Assembly: GCF_023715325.1 (NCBI RefSeq)
Contig: NZ_JAMBNX010000007.1
Span: 62,001 to 126,000 of the forward strand
From: Agromyces mediolanus
GTDB lineage: Bacteria; Actinomycetota; Actinomycetes; Actinomycetales; Microbacteriaceae
Reading direction: 5' to 3'
Length of the DNA: 64,000 nucleotides
Part shown: positions 40,895 to 49,832 of the stretch, piece after piece
Position numbering within the stretch: position 1 is the stretch's first letter
Layout: each line of letters opens with the position of its first letter
Made by a program: the position numbers and the translations under genes
Notes under the pieces: model-generated
Seen by the model: the letters and a program-made list of their open reading frames with translations, nothing else
Told to the model about the DNA's origin: nothing
The model's database searches: none

Positions 40895-41176
40895 GGCCAG
40901 ATGATATCGACTACCGCGACCATCACTGCCCCAGCACGCCTGCCGATCCATCGTGCCGGATGGCAAGCGCGGTGGTCCACACCGCACGAACTATCGCGTC
41001 CTCGCGATTGCCGTATCGCAACGATCATCAGTCGGCAGAAGCACTCCACGACGTCGAAGACCGCAGCTCCTGTGACTCACCACGTACATGGTTTCACGAG
41101 AGGATCCACCGTCCATTAGCGGAGGATCCCCAGCTTCAAGCCCCAGCAACAGCCCCGGAATGACAGGGCACAAGGA

Positions 41177-41187
41177 GTTTCGTGAAT
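41177..41187. repeat. Right inverted terminal repeat of island
   Basis: GTTTCGTGAAT, exact complement of 6927-6937, lies 4 bp inside the right direct repeat. The preceding gap 40895-41176 (upstream of the TIR gene) has no gene I can support. Confidence 0.5.
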
Positions 41188-41191
41188 TTCT

Positions 41192-41201
41192 CACCATGAG
41201 A
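41192..41201. repeat. Right direct repeat of proposed island (attR-like)
   Basis: CACCATGAGA, identical to 6916-6925. It directly abuts the terminator hairpin at 41200-41235, just as the left copy abuts tRNA-Leu and is followed by a similar hairpin. Confidence 0.5.
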
Positions 41202-41235
41202 CGAAGGCCCCGGCAGGAATGCCGGGGCCTTCGTC
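41200..41235. terminator. Bidirectional terminator hairpin
   Basis: GACGAAGGCCCCGGCA pairs perfectly with TGCCGGGGCCTTCGTC around a GGAA loop. It lies 17 bp past the end of the second lnt gene on the minus strand and faces the TIR gene region. The core is nearly the same as that of the tRNA-Leu terminator at 6970-7003. Confidence 0.8.
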
Positions 41236-41252
41236 GTACCTGGTCTCGATCC

Positions 41253-42827
41253 TCACGCTCCGGGGCGACGGAGGCGACCACCCCGCCCTCGCGCACGAAG
41301 CAGCAACGCCGCACTGCCCGCGATCCCGACCGCCGCCAGTCCTGCCGCGAGCGAGGCGCCGAACGACATCGCCGGGGTGATGGTCGAGCTGAGGGGGACC
41401 TCGCCCACCATCGCGGCGGGGGTGAACGGGGCCACCTGGCTGATGGTGGCCCCGGAGGGGTCGATCATCGCCGACACTCCGACGGTGGACGCGTTCACGA
41501 CGGACCGGCCGGCTTCGATGGCGCGGAGCCGGGCGATCGCGAGCTGTTGGGCGCTCTGGTCGGTCCTGCCGAAGTCGGCGTTGTTGGTCGGCGCGAGGAT
41601 CAGCTGGGCGCCGCCCTCGACCATCTCGCGGATGAGCGCGTCGTCGACGATGTCGAAACAGATGGCGACGCCTGCGCGGACCCCCTCGATGTCGAGCACG
41701 TTCGGACGGGTGCCGATGCTGAAGTCTCGAGGGATCATGGAGAACAGATCCGGCGCGAGCGGATACCAGAACTCCCGATCGGGAAGGTACTCGGCGAACG
41801 GGACCGGGTGCATCTTGTCGTACTGGGCGGTCGCTCCTCGGCCCGGCTCCCAGAGCAACGCGCTGTTGTACATGCGGTCGCCGTCGACGGTGATCGCCCC
41901 GACCAGCATGGGGGCGTCGAACTCGGCGGTGAGCTCGTCGAGGACCCGGGCGGCGGCCCGGTCCCGGAGCGGATCCAGGTCCGCGGCGTTCTCCGGCCAC
42001 ACGAGCAGATCGAGGTCCTCACCTCGAAGCGGCGCAGTCGCTTCCAGGTGATCCTCCAGGATCCGGCCGGGCCGGTTCTGCGCGAGCAGGCCCGCCTCGG
42101 AGTTGCCCTGCACCGCGCCGACCCTGAGCGTGCCGGTCGTCTCGACCGGGAACGGAGGGACCGCCAGCAGCCCCGCCAGCAGCACGACGGGGGACAGCAG
42201 CATCGGCCGCGGGAGCCGGCTCCGGTCGCGCACCACCTGCACGATCAGGGCGCTGACGGCGGCGATGAGGAAGCTCAGCCCGCCCACCCCGACCCACGCG
42301 ACGAGCTGTCCGAGCGGGCTCTCGGATTGGGAGAACGCGAGCTTGCCCCACGCGAACCCGCCGTACGGCCAGGTCCCGGCGACCAGTTCCCGGGCGACCC
42401 AGATCCCGGCGACGAGGGCGGGGATGACCAGCAGCCGGGCCGCCTCACGCTGCAGGACGACTTCCGCCGCCCGCCAGGTGATCGCGATGAGCACGCCGGC
42501 GGCGGCGCTGAACAGGGTCTGCAGCCCGGCGAGCCCGAGCCACGGTGCAGCACCGAGATACACCGTCAACCAGAAGGTGTGCGTCCCCCAGAATGCCGCG
42601 GCTCCAGCTGCGGCGGACGCCAGCGCGACCGGGAGTCGCCGGGCGGTGAGCGCGCCCAGCAGCAGCGGGGTGCCGAGCAGGATCAGCGGCCACCAGCCGA
42701 GCCCGGGGAACGCGGCCGCGTTCAGGAGGCCGCCGGCCACGGCCACCGGCACTGGCCACCATCGGCGGAGGTCCCGGCGGGTCGCCGCGACGGGTGGCGC
42801 GGGGCTCAGCTCAGGCGAGGTGCGCAC
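41253..42827 (-). CDS. lnt: Apolipoprotein N-acyltransferase Lnt, copy 2
   Basis: This 524-residue protein has membrane helices and a nitrilase domain with the triad in VWPENA (Glu), YDKMHPVPFAEY (Lys) and AICFDIVDD (Cys). Its layout matches copy 1 (23448-25034), including FPGLGWWPL near the start and TNNADFGRTD after the Cys, but it is clearly divergent. GTG 42827 is the available start. It follows a small membrane protein and Lgt, so the first and last enzymes of lipoprotein acylation are together here. Confidence 0.9.
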   Translation of the reverse strand: MRTSPELSPAPPVAATRRDLRRWWPVPVAVAGGLLNAAAFPGLGWWPLILLGTPLLLGALTARRLPVALASAAAGAAAFWGTHTFWLTVYLGAAPWLGLAGLQTLFSAAAGVLIAITWRAAEVVLQREAARLLVIPALVAGIWVARELVAGTWPYGGFAWGKLAFSQSESPLGQLVAWVGVGGLSFLIAAVSALIVQVVRDRSRLPRPMLLSPVVLLAGLLAVPPFPVETTGTLRVGAVQGNSEAGLLAQNRPGRILEDHLEATAPLRGEDLDLLVWPENAADLDPLRDRAAARVLDELTAEFDAPMLVGAITVDGDRMYNSALLWEPGRGATAQYDKMHPVPFAEYLPDREFWYPLAPDLFSMIPRDFSIGTRPNVLDIEGVRAGVAICFDIVDDALIREMVEGGAQLILAPTNNADFGRTDQSAQQLAIARLRAIEAGRSVVNASTVGVSAMIDPSGATISQVAPFTPAAMVGEVPLSSTITPAMSFGASLAAGLAAVGIAGSAALLLRARGRGGRLRRPGA

Positions 42828-42869
42828 GGACGCTCATCCCGCCCCGACCGGTGCAGCCGGCTGTGGAGT

Positions 42870-43115
42870 TCATGCCGGTTTGCGGCTGGCGACGATGGCG
42901 CCGGCGATGACGAGCAGCATCCCCATCGGATACCCGGCGACGAGGTCCACCCAGCCTTCCGGCTGTGCGGGGCCGAAGGCTTCGAGGTGGCTGAGCCAGT
43001 GCACGGCGGCGACGACGAAGCCGACCGCCATGATGCCTTGCCCGATGCGGAGATAGCGCCGGCGGCGACGGTACTTCTCCGCCCCGTCGAGGTCCTTGCC
43101 TGCGGTTCGTTTCAT
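42870..43115 (-). CDS. Small two-helix membrane protein
   Basis: This 81-residue protein has a basic start (EKYRRRRRYLRIG) and two membrane helices (GIMAVGFVVAAVHWLSHL and VAGYPMGMLLVIAGAIVAS). ATG 43115 overlaps the lgt stop by ATGA. It is a member of the lgt-lnt unit; I do not recognise the family. Confidence 0.65.
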   Translation of the reverse strand: MKRTAGKDLDGAEKYRRRRRYLRIGQGIMAVGFVVAAVHWLSHLEAFGPAQPEGWVDLVAGYPMGMLLVIAGAIVASRKPA

Positions 43116-44029
43116 GGGGCGCTCCGTTCTGGTGGGGACTGCTGGGCGCGGCTCGAGGCCGGTGTGGCAGCAGGGGCCGCCGCGACCGGTTCACGCCCGG
43201 GCAGGTAGGGGCTGGTTTCCGGTTCCGGGTGGCGGCGGGTCTGCATGATGACGAGCACGAGACCTGCGACGGCGACGAGGGCTGCGGTCAGCAGGTTGAT
43301 CTTCACCCCGAACACCAGGAGTTCCGTCGGGTCGAGACGGAACGACTCGAACCAGGCCCGACCGGTGCCGTAGATGATCAGGTAGGCCCCGAGCGCTTTG
43401 CCCCATCGCAACGGCACCCGCCGTTCGATGAGCAGGATGACCGCGGCGCCGGTGAGGTTCCACAGCATCTCGTACAGGAACAGCGGATGGAACAGGGTGT
43501 CGGCGGGGAGGCCGGGCGGGAACGCGGGACTCGACGGGTCGATCTGCAGACCCCAGGGGAGGGTGGTCGGGGTGCCGAACAGCTCCTGGTTGAAGTAGTT
43601 CCCGAGCCGGCCGATGGCCTGCGCGATCAGGATGCCTGGGGCGAGGGCGTCCGCGAACGAGAGGAATCGGATGCCGGCACGGCGGCACCCGATGTACGCT
43701 CCGACGCTGCCGAGCAGGATCGCGCCGAAGATCGCCAGGCCGCCCTCCCAGACGTAGAGCACCTTCCACAGGTCGGCACCCGGGTAGAAGTAGTCGGTGG
43801 GATGGGTGACGACGTGGTAGAGGCGTCCGCCGACGATGCCGAGCGGGACCGCCCACAGCACGATGTCGAGCACGACGCCGCGTTCGGCACCACGCCGAGT
43901 GAGGCGATGCGAGGTGAGCCAGGTGGCGATGACGATGCCGGCGAGGATGAACAGGGCGTAGAACCGGATGGTGAACGGGCCGAGCTCGAAGCCGGTGAGG
44001 TCGGGGCTGGGGATCGCGGTGAAGATCAC
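43112..44029 (-). CDS. lgt: Prolipoprotein diacylglyceryl transferase Lgt
   Basis: This 305-residue enzyme has seven membrane helices and transfers diacylglycerol to the lipobox Cys. The signature GRLGNYFNQELFG is complete, and the catalytic-region residues are in GIVGGRLYHVVTH and in GRAWFESFRLD. The C-terminal about 40 residues are Pro/Ala-rich, as in many actinobacterial Lgt. GGAGCAACC precedes GTG 44029. It is an accessory copy in the second metal cassette, complementing LspA and Lnt of the first. Confidence 0.93.
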   Translation of the reverse strand: MIFTAIPSPDLTGFELGPFTIRFYALFILAGIVIATWLTSHRLTRRGAERGVVLDIVLWAVPLGIVGGRLYHVVTHPTDYFYPGADLWKVLYVWEGGLAIFGAILLGSVGAYIGCRRAGIRFLSFADALAPGILIAQAIGRLGNYFNQELFGTPTTLPWGLQIDPSSPAFPPGLPADTLFHPLFLYEMLWNLTGAAVILLIERRVPLRWGKALGAYLIIYGTGRAWFESFRLDPTELLVFGVKINLLTAALVAVAGLVLVIMQTRRHPEPETSPYLPGREPVAAAPAATPASSRAQQSPPERSAP

Positions 44030-44101
44030 GGTTGCTCCTTCAGGACGGTTCCGATGAGGGCATCCAGGATGCTCGGGCGCTGGATGTCGCGAACAGGGTC
44101 A

Positions 44102-45013
44102 TCACTTCTTGCCGAGGAGGACGGTGACGGTCTCGCCGAAGTCGTCGGTGGCGACGACGCCGCGGTCGTCGGCGAGGAGGAGCCAGTGCACGCCGTCGCC
44201 ACCGGCGAAGGCGAGGGCTTCGGGGACGCCGACGGTGGTGCCGCGTTTGGACCAGCTGGCCCCGTCGCTGGTCCAGATGATGCCTTCGGTGTCGACGCCG
44301 ATGACGCCCGTGCCGTCGGAGGCGACGGTGACGAGGTAGAGCGGGGGCGCGCCGTCGACGCGGGAGAACGTGGCGCCGGCGTCGTCGCTCACCATGAGCC
44401 CCTGCTCGGTGGTCGCGTACAGCCGGTCGGGGTTGCCGGGGTCGGCGGCGAGGTCGCGCGCTTCGATGCCGGCCCGGTCCGTCCAGGTCTGTCCGCTGTC
44501 GTCGCTGACCTTCACGATCCCGCCGTGGTACCCGTAGACGCGGAGCTGGCCGGGCAGCTCCACGACGTCGAGGTCGTGGAAGTCGGCTTCACCGCTGAGC
44601 GAGACCGAGTCCCAGGTGTTGGCGCGGTCGGTGCTGGAGATCAGGCCGAGGTTCCCGGGCAGGCCCGGATCGGCCGGGTCCGGGTGTCCGGAGCCGAGCA
44701 GAAGCCCGGGGCGGGCGACGACGAACCCCATCGTGTCCTGCGCCCGGTCGGCGATCCGGCGGGGGGCACCGGACGAGTCCGGCTCCGTGGCCGGGTAGGT
44801 GTCCGGCAGCTGCGCCGTGGGAACGGTCCAGACCCCGTTGTGGCTGGCGGCGTAGGTCTCCCCGGTCGAGGGGTCCACCCCGAGCCCGTGCACGTGGCCG
44901 AGATCCGCGGACGGGACGCCGGGATCTCCGGCGGAGCAGCCCGAGAGGGCGACCGCGCCGGCGAGGAGGACGGCGGCGGCAGGCAGCACGCGGGCGATGG
45001 TGGGGTTAGCCAA
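44102..45013 (-). CDS. BNR/Ycf48-type beta-propeller lipoprotein (F510_1955-like), copy 2
   Basis: This 303-residue lipoprotein (lipobox VALSGC) continues with GHVHGLGVDPSTGETYAASH, the F510_1955 family opening. Asp-box strands follow (SSTDRANTW, SDDSGQTW, SDDAGATF, TDDFGETV). TTG 45013 is favoured by a GAGGA seven bases upstream and overlaps the M23 gene end by 8 bp. It is a diverged counterpart of 14854-15723; the HVH near the N-terminus might bind metal. Confidence 0.78.
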   Translation of the reverse strand: MANPTIARVLPAAAVLLAGAVALSGCSAGDPGVPSADLGHVHGLGVDPSTGETYAASHNGVWTVPTAQLPDTYPATEPDSSGAPRRIADRAQDTMGFVVARPGLLLGSGHPDPADPGLPGNLGLISSTDRANTWDSVSLSGEADFHDLDVVELPGQLRVYGYHGGIVKVSDDSGQTWTDRAGIEARDLAADPGNPDRLYATTEQGLMVSDDAGATFSRVDGAPPLYLVTVASDGTGVIGVDTEGIIWTSDGASWSKRGTTVGVPEALAFAGGDGVHWLLLADDRGVVATDDFGETVTVLLGKK

Positions 45014-46247
45014 GGGTGATTCCTCTGTTGCTCATGAACGGCTGGGGATCGATGCGTGCGCCGTCGACGCGCACTTCGAAGTGCAGGTGGCAGCCGGTGG
45101 ACGCGCCGGTGGTGCCGACCGCGGCGATGTTCGCGCCGGCGGGCACCTGCTGGCCCGGGCTCACGTACAGCTCGCTGTTGTGGGCGTACCCGGTCTGCAC
45201 GCCGTTGCCGTGGTCGATGAGGACCCAGAGCCCGTAGCTGCCGAGCCAGTCGGCGTAGACGACCGTGCCTCCGGTCGCGGCGTAGACACCGCGGCCGCAG
45301 CCGGCGGCGAGGTCGGTGCCGTAGTGGAACGCGCCGACGCCGGCGACCGGCCGGTTCGGTCGTGGCCCGAACGGGTCGCTGATCCAGCCAGAGACGGGCA
45401 GCGCCCAGCCTTGCCCGCTCAGCTGCCCGGAGTCCAGGCCGCCACCGCCGCCGCCACCGCCGCCACTGCGGCGGGCGGCTTCCTCGGCGGCGCGTCGTGC
45501 GGCTTCGCCCTTCGCGTAGTCGGCTTCGGTGGCTGCTCGGTTGTCGGTCAGGACGGCGAGCTGGGCTTGCATCGTCGCCTGAGACTCCTGCTGCTGCAGC
45601 AGCTTCGTCCGCACCGCATCGCGGGCTTCGACCGCGGCCTGCAATGCGGTCTCGGCAGCGGCGGCCAACTCGAGCCGGGCCTGCTTGGCGACCTTGGCCT
45701 GGTCGGTGAGTGCCGCCACGTCCTTCGCATCGGCGTCCGCCTGGATGTAGATCTGCGTCGTGCGCTCCGTGAGCTTGTCCATCGACGCGAGCTTGGACAG
45801 CAGCCCGTCCGCGCCGTCGGCGTCGAGGAAGAGGGAGAGCGACAGGTCCCCGCCCCCACCGGTTCGGGCGAGCATTGCGGCGATCTGCCCGGCCTGACGC
45901 CCCGACTCGTCGGCTTTCGCCGTCGCATCCGCGGCGGCATCTTCCAACTGGTCTGAGCGGTACCCGGCCTCGTCGGCCGCGGCTTGCGCCTGCTCGTACT
46001 CGGCGCCCCGCGTGGTCGCGAGCTCCTCGGCAGCGGCCACCTCGGCGGTGAGCGCGGCGATCAGTGACTGCAGCTCGGCGATCTGCGCCTGCTTGGCCGA
46101 CTCGGACGCCCGAGCGCTCTCGACATCGGCCCAGGACGGGTAGTCGGAGGTCGCGCTCGCGGGCGCGACGCTCCCGAGCACCGTGACCGCGACGATGATC
46201 GAGAGGGCTGGCAGGAACCGGCGCCGCCGGCGATCGGGGGCGGTCAC
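45006..46247 (-). CDS. Secreted coiled-coil M23 peptidase (RipA/EnvC-like activator type)
   Basis: This 413-residue protein has a signal peptide ending near APASA and a long coiled coil (about residues 40-270) rich in Ala/Glu/Gln. A Gly-rich hinge of nine glycines leads to an M23 domain with HYGTDLAAG (HxxxD) and CHLHFEV (HxH). This is the plan of division-linked M23 hydrolases. GTG 46247 overlaps the upstream M23 gene by GTGA. Two adjacent, differently built M23 genes may act as a pair. Confidence 0.85.
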   Translation of the reverse strand: MTAPDRRRRRFLPALSIIVAVTVLGSVAPASATSDYPSWADVESARASESAKQAQIAELQSLIAALTAEVAAAEELATTRGAEYEQAQAAADEAGYRSDQLEDAAADATAKADESGRQAGQIAAMLARTGGGGDLSLSLFLDADGADGLLSKLASMDKLTERTTQIYIQADADAKDVAALTDQAKVAKQARLELAAAAETALQAAVEARDAVRTKLLQQQESQATMQAQLAVLTDNRAATEADYAKGEAARRAAEEAARRSGGGGGGGGGLDSGQLSGQGWALPVSGWISDPFGPRPNRPVAGVGAFHYGTDLAAGCGRGVYAATGGTVVYADWLGSYGLWVLIDHGNGVQTGYAHNSELYVSPGQQVPAGANIAAVGTTGASTGCHLHFEVRVDGARIDPQPFMSNRGITLG

Positions 46248-47143
46248 TGTCCCACTCGTTCCTCGAGCCACGCCACCGGGTCGGTCGGGGTGTCCCCGCC
46301 GAGGAGGATCTCGAAGTGCAGGTGCGGGCCGGTCGACTGGCCGGTGTTGCCGACGTTGCCGACGAGGTCGCCCACGTCGACGGTCTGCCCGACGGAGAGG
46401 GCGAGGGAGCCCTCCCGCATGTGCGCGTAGACGCTGGAGACCAGCTCCCCGTCGATCATGTGGTCGATGACCGCGTACACGCCGAGTCCGCCGTTGTCGG
46501 ATGCGGAGACCTCGCGGACGGTTCCGGCGGCGACGGCCTGGATGGCCGAGCCGTCGCCGGGGTTCATGTCGATGCCCTTGTGGAAGGTGGAGCAGCCCGC
46601 GCACGGGGCGATCCGGGGGCCGAAGTCGGTGCTGATCGGCACGCCGGTGAGGAACGGCCATTGGATCGGGCCGGAGAAGTTCACGAACGTCGACGCCGTC
46701 TGCGCGTAGGAACCGGAGGTCTGGGCGTATCCGGTGGTGTAGTTCTCGGAGGAGACGGCCGGGGCGCTGATCACATCGCCGTCCATGGACAGCCGCTGCC
46801 CGTCACGGAACATGTCGTCGCTCGCGAACGCGAGCGGGTCGGCGGGATTGACCGCGAGGGCGGGGACGGAGACGCTGATCAGCATGAGCGCCGCCGAGGC
46901 GAGTGCGGCAGCCGCCGTGGCGCGGCGCCGCAGCGGCCGGGCGGGCGTCGCCGCACGGCGGAGGCCGGGCGCACGCGTCGGTGCTGCCGGAGTGGTCGGT
47001 GCTGCCGGAGTGGTCGGTGTCGCCGGAGCGTGGGAGCCGGTCCGGCGGGGGCCGGGCTGGCGAGTCGCATTCGATCTGCGTCCGCGACGTTCGGCTTCGC
47101 GGGCCGCCCGGCGGGTGGTGGGCTGCACGGGCCGGCTATCCAC
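46244..47143 (-). CDS. Secreted M23 peptidase (LytM type), copy 2
   Basis: This 299-residue protein has a basic Arg/Pro-rich head with a TPTTPAAP repeat, a signal or anchor helix (ALASAALMLISVSVPALAV) and an M23 domain with FHKGIDMNPG and PHLHFEI. IAPCAGCSTFHKG matches the C-x-x-C of 18647-19480, so the two are paralogues from parallel cassettes. GTG 47143 is the best start. Upstream 47144-47425 holds no convincing gene, but a TACCCAGGGGGA stretch at 47251-47262 could be a copper-repressor site. Confidence 0.85.
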   Translation of the reverse strand: MDSRPVQPTTRRAAREAERRGRRSNATRQPGPRRTGSHAPATPTTPAAPTTPAAPTRAPGLRRAATPARPLRRRATAAAALASAALMLISVSVPALAVNPADPLAFASDDMFRDGQRLSMDGDVISAPAVSSENYTTGYAQTSGSYAQTASTFVNFSGPIQWPFLTGVPISTDFGPRIAPCAGCSTFHKGIDMNPGDGSAIQAVAAGTVREVSASDNGGLGVYAVIDHMIDGELVSSVYAHMREGSLALSVGQTVDVGDLVGNVGNTGQSTGPHLHFEILLGGDTPTDPVAWLEERVGQ

Positions 47144-47425
47144 GCGGGATCGTTTCGTCGGGGAGGGTGCACATGGGGGTTCCTTGCGTCGAGGGATGCG
47201 GGCGGGAGCCTGGACTTGGCACGTGCGGGCCCCCGCCCTCTGAGTCGCGATACCCAGGGGGAGGATTCGCGCCCAGTCAAGAGGGATCAGAGGCCCGCGA
47301 GGAGCTCCTGCATCCGGGTGATCTCGTCGGTCTGCATGGCGACGATGGCTTCGGTGGGTCGTTTCCGAGGTCGACCGACGGGCATGGCAAAGCCACGCCC
47401 GGGGTCGGCGGGCGCGAGGATCGGC

Positions 47426-47878
47426 CTAGGTGCGACTGATGGAGAGCACGGCCAGACTCGGGCGGTGCAGGTGTAGCGGGAAGGTCTGAACGATGGCGAC
47501 GGCACGGCCGCCGGCGTCGAGGAGTCGACGGAAGATCGCCGGCCGGTCGGCGAGGAGCGCGAGCGCGGCGAAGATCAGCAGCGTGGCGCACGTCATCACC
47601 ATGAGTGCGCAGTCCATCAAGCCGTGCAGGCACGCTTCGTCGCAGTGCGCGCCGATCAGCGAGGTCGCCGCTGCCGTCTCGGGCGCACTCTGCTGGGTGG
47701 CGTTCGCGCTGACGGCCGACATCGGGGCGGCGGTGTTCGCGTGCTCGCCTCCGGCACCGGCGGCGTGCATCGCGAGGATGCCGGCGAGGATCGCCGCCAT
47801 GCCGAGGACTGCGAAGAGGGTGCGGGTGACGCCGTCGAGACGAGGCCTGGCGAGGGTGCGGATCGCACTCAACTCCAT
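47426..47878 (-). CDS. DUF6153-like membrane protein, copy 3
   Basis: This 150-residue protein has an N-terminal helix (LFAVLGMAAILAGILAMHA), a loop with several His and Cys (GAHCDEACLHGLMDC) and a second helix (LMVMTCATLLIFAALALLA). The tail ends LSISRT, as in copies 1 and 2. The Cys/His loop is a good candidate for copper binding. GGAGG five bases before ATG 47878 fixes the start. Confidence 0.68.
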   Translation of the reverse strand: MELSAIRTLARPRLDGVTRTLFAVLGMAAILAGILAMHAAGAGGEHANTAAPMSAVSANATQQSAPETAAATSLIGAHCDEACLHGLMDCALMVMTCATLLIFAALALLADRPAIFRRLLDAGGRAVAIVQTFPLHLHRPSLAVLSISRT

Positions 47879-47929
47879 GGTCACCTCCTCATCGCGTGGC
47901 GCGTCGGCGCATCCGGTCCTGCTGACGCA

Positions 47930-47944
47930 TACCCCCGTAGCGTA
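47930..47944. promoter_or_regulatory. Possible CsoR-like operator
   Basis: TACCCCCGTAGCGTA, upstream of the DUF6153-like gene, resembles the C-run/G-run half-palindromes bound by actinobacterial copper repressors of the CsoR family. No csoR gene is in the window. The match is by eye only. Confidence 0.25.
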
Positions 47945-48081
47945 CTCCAGGGCCGCGGAGATGAAACTGGGAACTCCCCCCTTTTCCGATGGGACGAGAA
48001 TTCGCCCTTTCCGCGGAGCAGACAGAGGACTAAAGTTTGGCGCGCGCCGGGGGGCGTCGCGATAGGCGGCGAGGAGTCGAG

Positions 48082-49791
<1,710 letters not shown>

Positions 49792-49832
49792 AGCGACGGG
49801 AAGGTCGGGGCCGTGGCGGGGCCGGGCTCGCG

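Larger units (their letters stand above)
6926..41201. mobile_element. Proposed genomic island in tRNA-Leu 3' region
   Basis: A 34-kb block is bounded by CACCATGAGA direct repeats, with ATTCACGAAAC just inside the left end (6927-6937) and its exact complement just inside the right end (41177-41187). Its content is accessory throughout: DDE transposase, two recombinase-like genes, a Fic toxin-antitoxin pair, metal and redox cargo, Hachiman and TIR defence genes. The genes 3' of the right end (41253-47878) are also metal-cassette type, so an older or composite island may extend to about 47.9 kb. Boundaries are inferred from repeats, not from comparison with an empty site. Confidence 0.5.

Noticed and set aside
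41165..41201. A full tRNA 3'-end duplication at the right end of the island
   Set aside because: Only CACCATGAGA matches; the T-arm and acceptor sequence of tRNA-Leu are not repeated there.
6970..41235. Hairpins CCCCGGCAGGARTGCCGGGG at both island ends as att sites
   Set aside because: They are more simply terminators for tRNA-Leu and lnt copy 2; kept as terminators, with the 10-bp CACCATGAGA as the att candidate.
41088..43208. 706-codon plus-strand frame across lnt copy 2
   Set aside because: Antisense to a complete Lnt with its catalytic triad; composition is Arg/Glu/Gly/Pro-rich with no motif.
47287..47385. 32-codon minus-strand frame (MPVGRPRKRPTEAIVAMQTD...)
   Set aside because: Looks slightly protein-like but has no ribosome site, no known match and is very short; could be a fragment of a lost gene.
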